Assembly (NCBI RefSeq): GCF_014217835.1
Contig: NZ_CP055263.1
Span: 4,901,501-4,965,500 of the forward strand
Length of the DNA stretch: 64,000 nt
Source: Metabacillus sp. KUDC1714
GTDB lineage: Bacteria; Bacillota; Bacilli; Bacillales; Bacillaceae
Direction of reading: 5' to 3'
Position 1 is the first letter of the stretch; each line of letters starts with the position of its first letter. Under the pieces are notes generated by a model that was given only the letters and a program-made list of their open reading frames with translations, was not told where the DNA came from and ran no database searches. A program made the position numbers and the translations under genes. Below are positions 62,346 to 64,000 of this stretch, piece by piece.

Positions 62346-62837
62346 ATGTTCAAATTTATCAGATATAAAGAGCAAGATATTATGTGTGAAAGAAAGCTTA
62401 AAAAGATTATGAAGCGTTTAGATATTGTAGAATTCAATTATAATTGGGATCGTACAAGCTGTTATATTGAATTTCAATATAATGAAAATTCGTACAGAAT
62501 GGAACACTCAATTCAAAAGGCAAAAAGAAAAGGTCTTATCGTATTAAGGAATGGGTTGGATTGTTTATTGGAGTTGGTTCAATCCCTTGAAGATTTGTGT
62601 GAAATCATTGATAGAGGAACTTATAGACTCGAGACTTGGGTATCAGGTATGAAACAGTCATCTTTAACAGAAGAGAAACCTGAATTTGTAGAAGAAGTTC
62701 ATATAAGATATAAGTCTTTAGGGAAACAGAAACATTCCGAATACGAAAGGAATGAGGATTTTATTCATGTTGCGCCTGAATCATCTCTAGAGGATTTTAC
62801 TCCTTACCAGAACCTCCAGCGATCTCGACGTGAATAG
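62346..62837 (+). CDS. Hypothetical protein, unknown family
   Basis: 163 residues starting MFKFIRYKEQDIMCERKLKK. The first about 100 residues have a mixed alpha/beta pattern (FNYNWDRTSCYIEFQYNENS; ALVLRNGLDCLLEL-like helix), and the C-terminal 60 residues are acidic and look disordered. No membrane segment or known motif is seen. An earlier in-frame ATG at 62334 overlaps the GAGGG ribosome binding site, so 62346 is preferred. It is a single gene, convergent with the histidine kinase. Confidence 0.6.
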   Translation: MFKFIRYKEQDIMCERKLKKIMKRLDIVEFNYNWDRTSCYIEFQYNENSYRMEHSIQKAKRKGLIVLRNGLDCLLELVQSLEDLCEIIDRGTYRLETWVSGMKQSSLTEEKPEFVEEVHIRYKSLGKQKHSEYERNEDFIHVAPESSLEDFTPYQNLQRSRRE

Positions 62838-62921
62838 AGTGTTATTTGAAGAAGCCCTCTCAATTAAATACTAAACTAAGTAGTAGAATAAGAAGATCTA
62901 TTAATTCTTTTAACAAGATAA

Positions 62922-62950
62922 GAATAGGACATCCCTTTGATGTCCTATTC
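62922..62950. terminator. Hairpin between convergent genes
   Basis: GAATAGGACATC (62922-62933) and GATGTCCTATTC (62939-62950) form a perfect 12-bp stem with a 5-nt loop. T-runs are weak on both strands; it probably ends the histidine kinase transcript. Confidence 0.6.
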
Positions 62951-62982
62951 CAACCCTGCAAAAAACAGTATCAATCACTCTT

Positions 62983-64000
62983 TTAAGATTTATGTTTAGG
63001 TAGATAGATCATTGCTTTAAATAAATCTCCGTCAATTTGTATGTTAAATTTCCCTTTTTGTATTTCAATTAGGCTTTTCGCAATGGATAGTCCTAACCCG
63101 CTACCTTGGCTAGATCTGGATTCATCGCCTCTTTTAAAACGCTCCATTAATTCGTCTGCTGAGATATTTAACTCATAAGCTGAGACGTTTTTGAAGGTAA
63201 GTAGGATATCACTGCCTAAATCCTCGATAGAAATATATACCCTTGAGCCTTTAAACGCATATTTAAATATATTGGATAATAAGTTCTCGATGGACCTCCA
63301 CAATAATTTCCCATCTCCTGTAATATATACCTTCTCCTTTGGATAATTCATCTTAAATTCTAAATCTAATGCTTCAATTTTGTCATTCACTTCCCCTAGC
63401 CCCTGGGTTATTAAAGACAAGATATCAATTTTCTCAAAATTAACTGGCATGTTTCCGCTGGACGCCTTTGTAGCTTCAAATAAATCATCTGTTAATATTT
63501 TTAGCCTTTTTGATTTTTGATCTAGAACTTCGATGTATTCTACTACTTTTGATGGGTCCTTTTCATTTTTCAATAAATCCACATAGGTAATAATGGAGGT
63601 TAAGGGGGTTCTTATATCATGCGATACATTGGTTATTAACTCCGTTTTTAACCGCTCACTTTTTAGTTCGCTATCCACTGATTTTTTCAAACCATCAGTA
63701 ATACTGTTGATACCGGCAGCAAGACTTCCAAACTCACCTTTTCCAGCAACTTCAAGTCGATGATGAAGATTCCCATCCTTTATTCTCTCTACCCCATCCT
63801 GTATTGCTTTAAAGGACTTGATTTTTTTAAAGGCAAACCAGGCTGCTACGCCAATCGTTACCGGGAACATGAAAAACGTTAAAGCAACTAATATCGGATA
63901 ACCGATAACGATTAGTACAGTCTTTACGCCAATGCTTCCGCTGCGGTATACATCTCCTATAAATTTAACTAATTTGTAGATGATTGTATAAATCAATGTA
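62983..64000 (-). CDS. Sensor histidine kinase, N-terminally cut by window end
   Basis: At least 337 residues are visible and the frame stays open to the window edge, so more N-terminal sequence lies outside. Membrane helix FPVTIGVAAWFAF is followed by a HAMP-like linker (FKAIQDGVERIKDGNLHHRL), the HisKA box ITNVSHDIRTPLTSIITYV with the phospho-accepting His, and a HATPase domain. The ATPase has an N-box (SIENLLSNIFKYAF) and a G-box (SSQGSGLGLSIAKSLIEI). It autophosphorylates on His in response to an unknown signal and would pass phosphate to a response regulator, expected upstream outside the window. It resembles VanS/BaeS-type kinases. Confidence 0.9.
   Translation of the reverse strand, partial: TLIYTIIYKLVKFIGDVYRSGSIGVKTVLIVIGYPILVALTFFMFPVTIGVAAWFAFKKIKSFKAIQDGVERIKDGNLHHRLEVAGKGEFGSLAAGINSITDGLKKSVDSELKSERLKTELITNVSHDIRTPLTSIITYVDLLKNEKDPSKVVEYIEVLDQKSKRLKILTDDLFEATKASSGNMPVNFEKIDILSLITQGLGEVNDKIEALDLEFKMNYPKEKVYITGDGKLLWRSIENLLSNIFKYAFKGSRVYISIEDLGSDILLTFKNVSAYELNISADELMERFKRGDESRSSQGSGLGLSIAKSLIEIQKGKFNIQIDGDLFKAMIYLPKHKS

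Noticed and set aside
1..64000. CRISPR arrays, tRNA, rRNA, T-boxes and common riboswitches
   Set aside because: I looked for repeat-spacer patterns, cloverleaf ends and known leader motifs on both strands and saw none. A covariance search would be needed to exclude weak cases.

Overview
The window is about 64 kb of AT-rich, low-GC Gram-positive DNA, most likely from a spore-forming member of the Bacillaceae. The evidence is AGGAGG-type ribosome binding sites, frequent TTG and GTG starts, an orphan GerAB-type germinant receptor permease, a CarD-like regulator, a HelD-type ATPase, cre-like catabolite boxes and two families of Bacillaceae-type interspersed repeats. Genus and species cannot be fixed from the sequence alone. 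I saw no rRNA, tRNA, CRISPR array, replication origin or riboswitch.

Layout. 1-8 kb: a HAD hydrolase start, three aldo/keto reductases, a beta-hydroxyacid dehydrogenase, a CarD-like regulator and many decayed fragments (IS3 transposase, AKR, SDR, cold-shock protein, helicase C-terminus). 8.3-15.3 kb: a divergent ribose-type unit. The minus-strand operon is rpiB-like isomerase, lipoprotein, two ABC permeases and an ADP-ribosylglycohydrolase-fold enzyme. The plus-strand pair is a LacI regulator and a ribokinase. 15.5-19.4 kb: a 1254-residue helicase with a C-terminal Vsr-like nuclease domain, beside a dead tyrosine integrase. 20-28 kb: two uncharacterised membrane proteins, a GMC oxidoreductase, small hypothetical genes and an SGNH hydrolase.

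28.6-34.5 kb: a complete-looking thiazole/oxazole-modified peptide (TOMM) operon of the heterocycloanthracin/sonorensin type. It holds a Cys-rich precursor, a ThiF-like partner, a leader-binding/YcaO cyclodehydratase fusion and a tandem SagB-type dehydrogenase. The precursor core is unusual: nine cysteines at exact three-residue spacing in (F/Y)SC units, then an Arg-Cys-Gly tail.

34.8-48.7 kb: a sugar-acid catabolic region. It has a split UxaA-family dehydratase, a TRAP transporter, a decayed SDR, a FadR-type GntR regulator with three matching palindromes, a zinc dehydrogenase, a KDA-dehydratase-like FAH protein, a ketoglutarate-semialdehyde-type dehydrogenase, an IclR regulator with two perfect palindromes and a truncated DHDPS-family lyase. 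The set fits uptake of a sugar acid and Weimberg-like oxidation toward 2-oxoglutarate under catabolite control.

48.7-56.6 kb: two frameshifted IS110-type elements in the same orientation, with a conserved structured 3' non-coding block, flank PhzF, XRE-cupin and EamA genes. A broken Tn3 transposase follows. 56.8-64 kb: an orphan germination permease, a choline-kinase-like phosphotransferase, HelD, a long cruciform repeat, a hypothetical gene and a sensor histidine kinase cut by the window edge.
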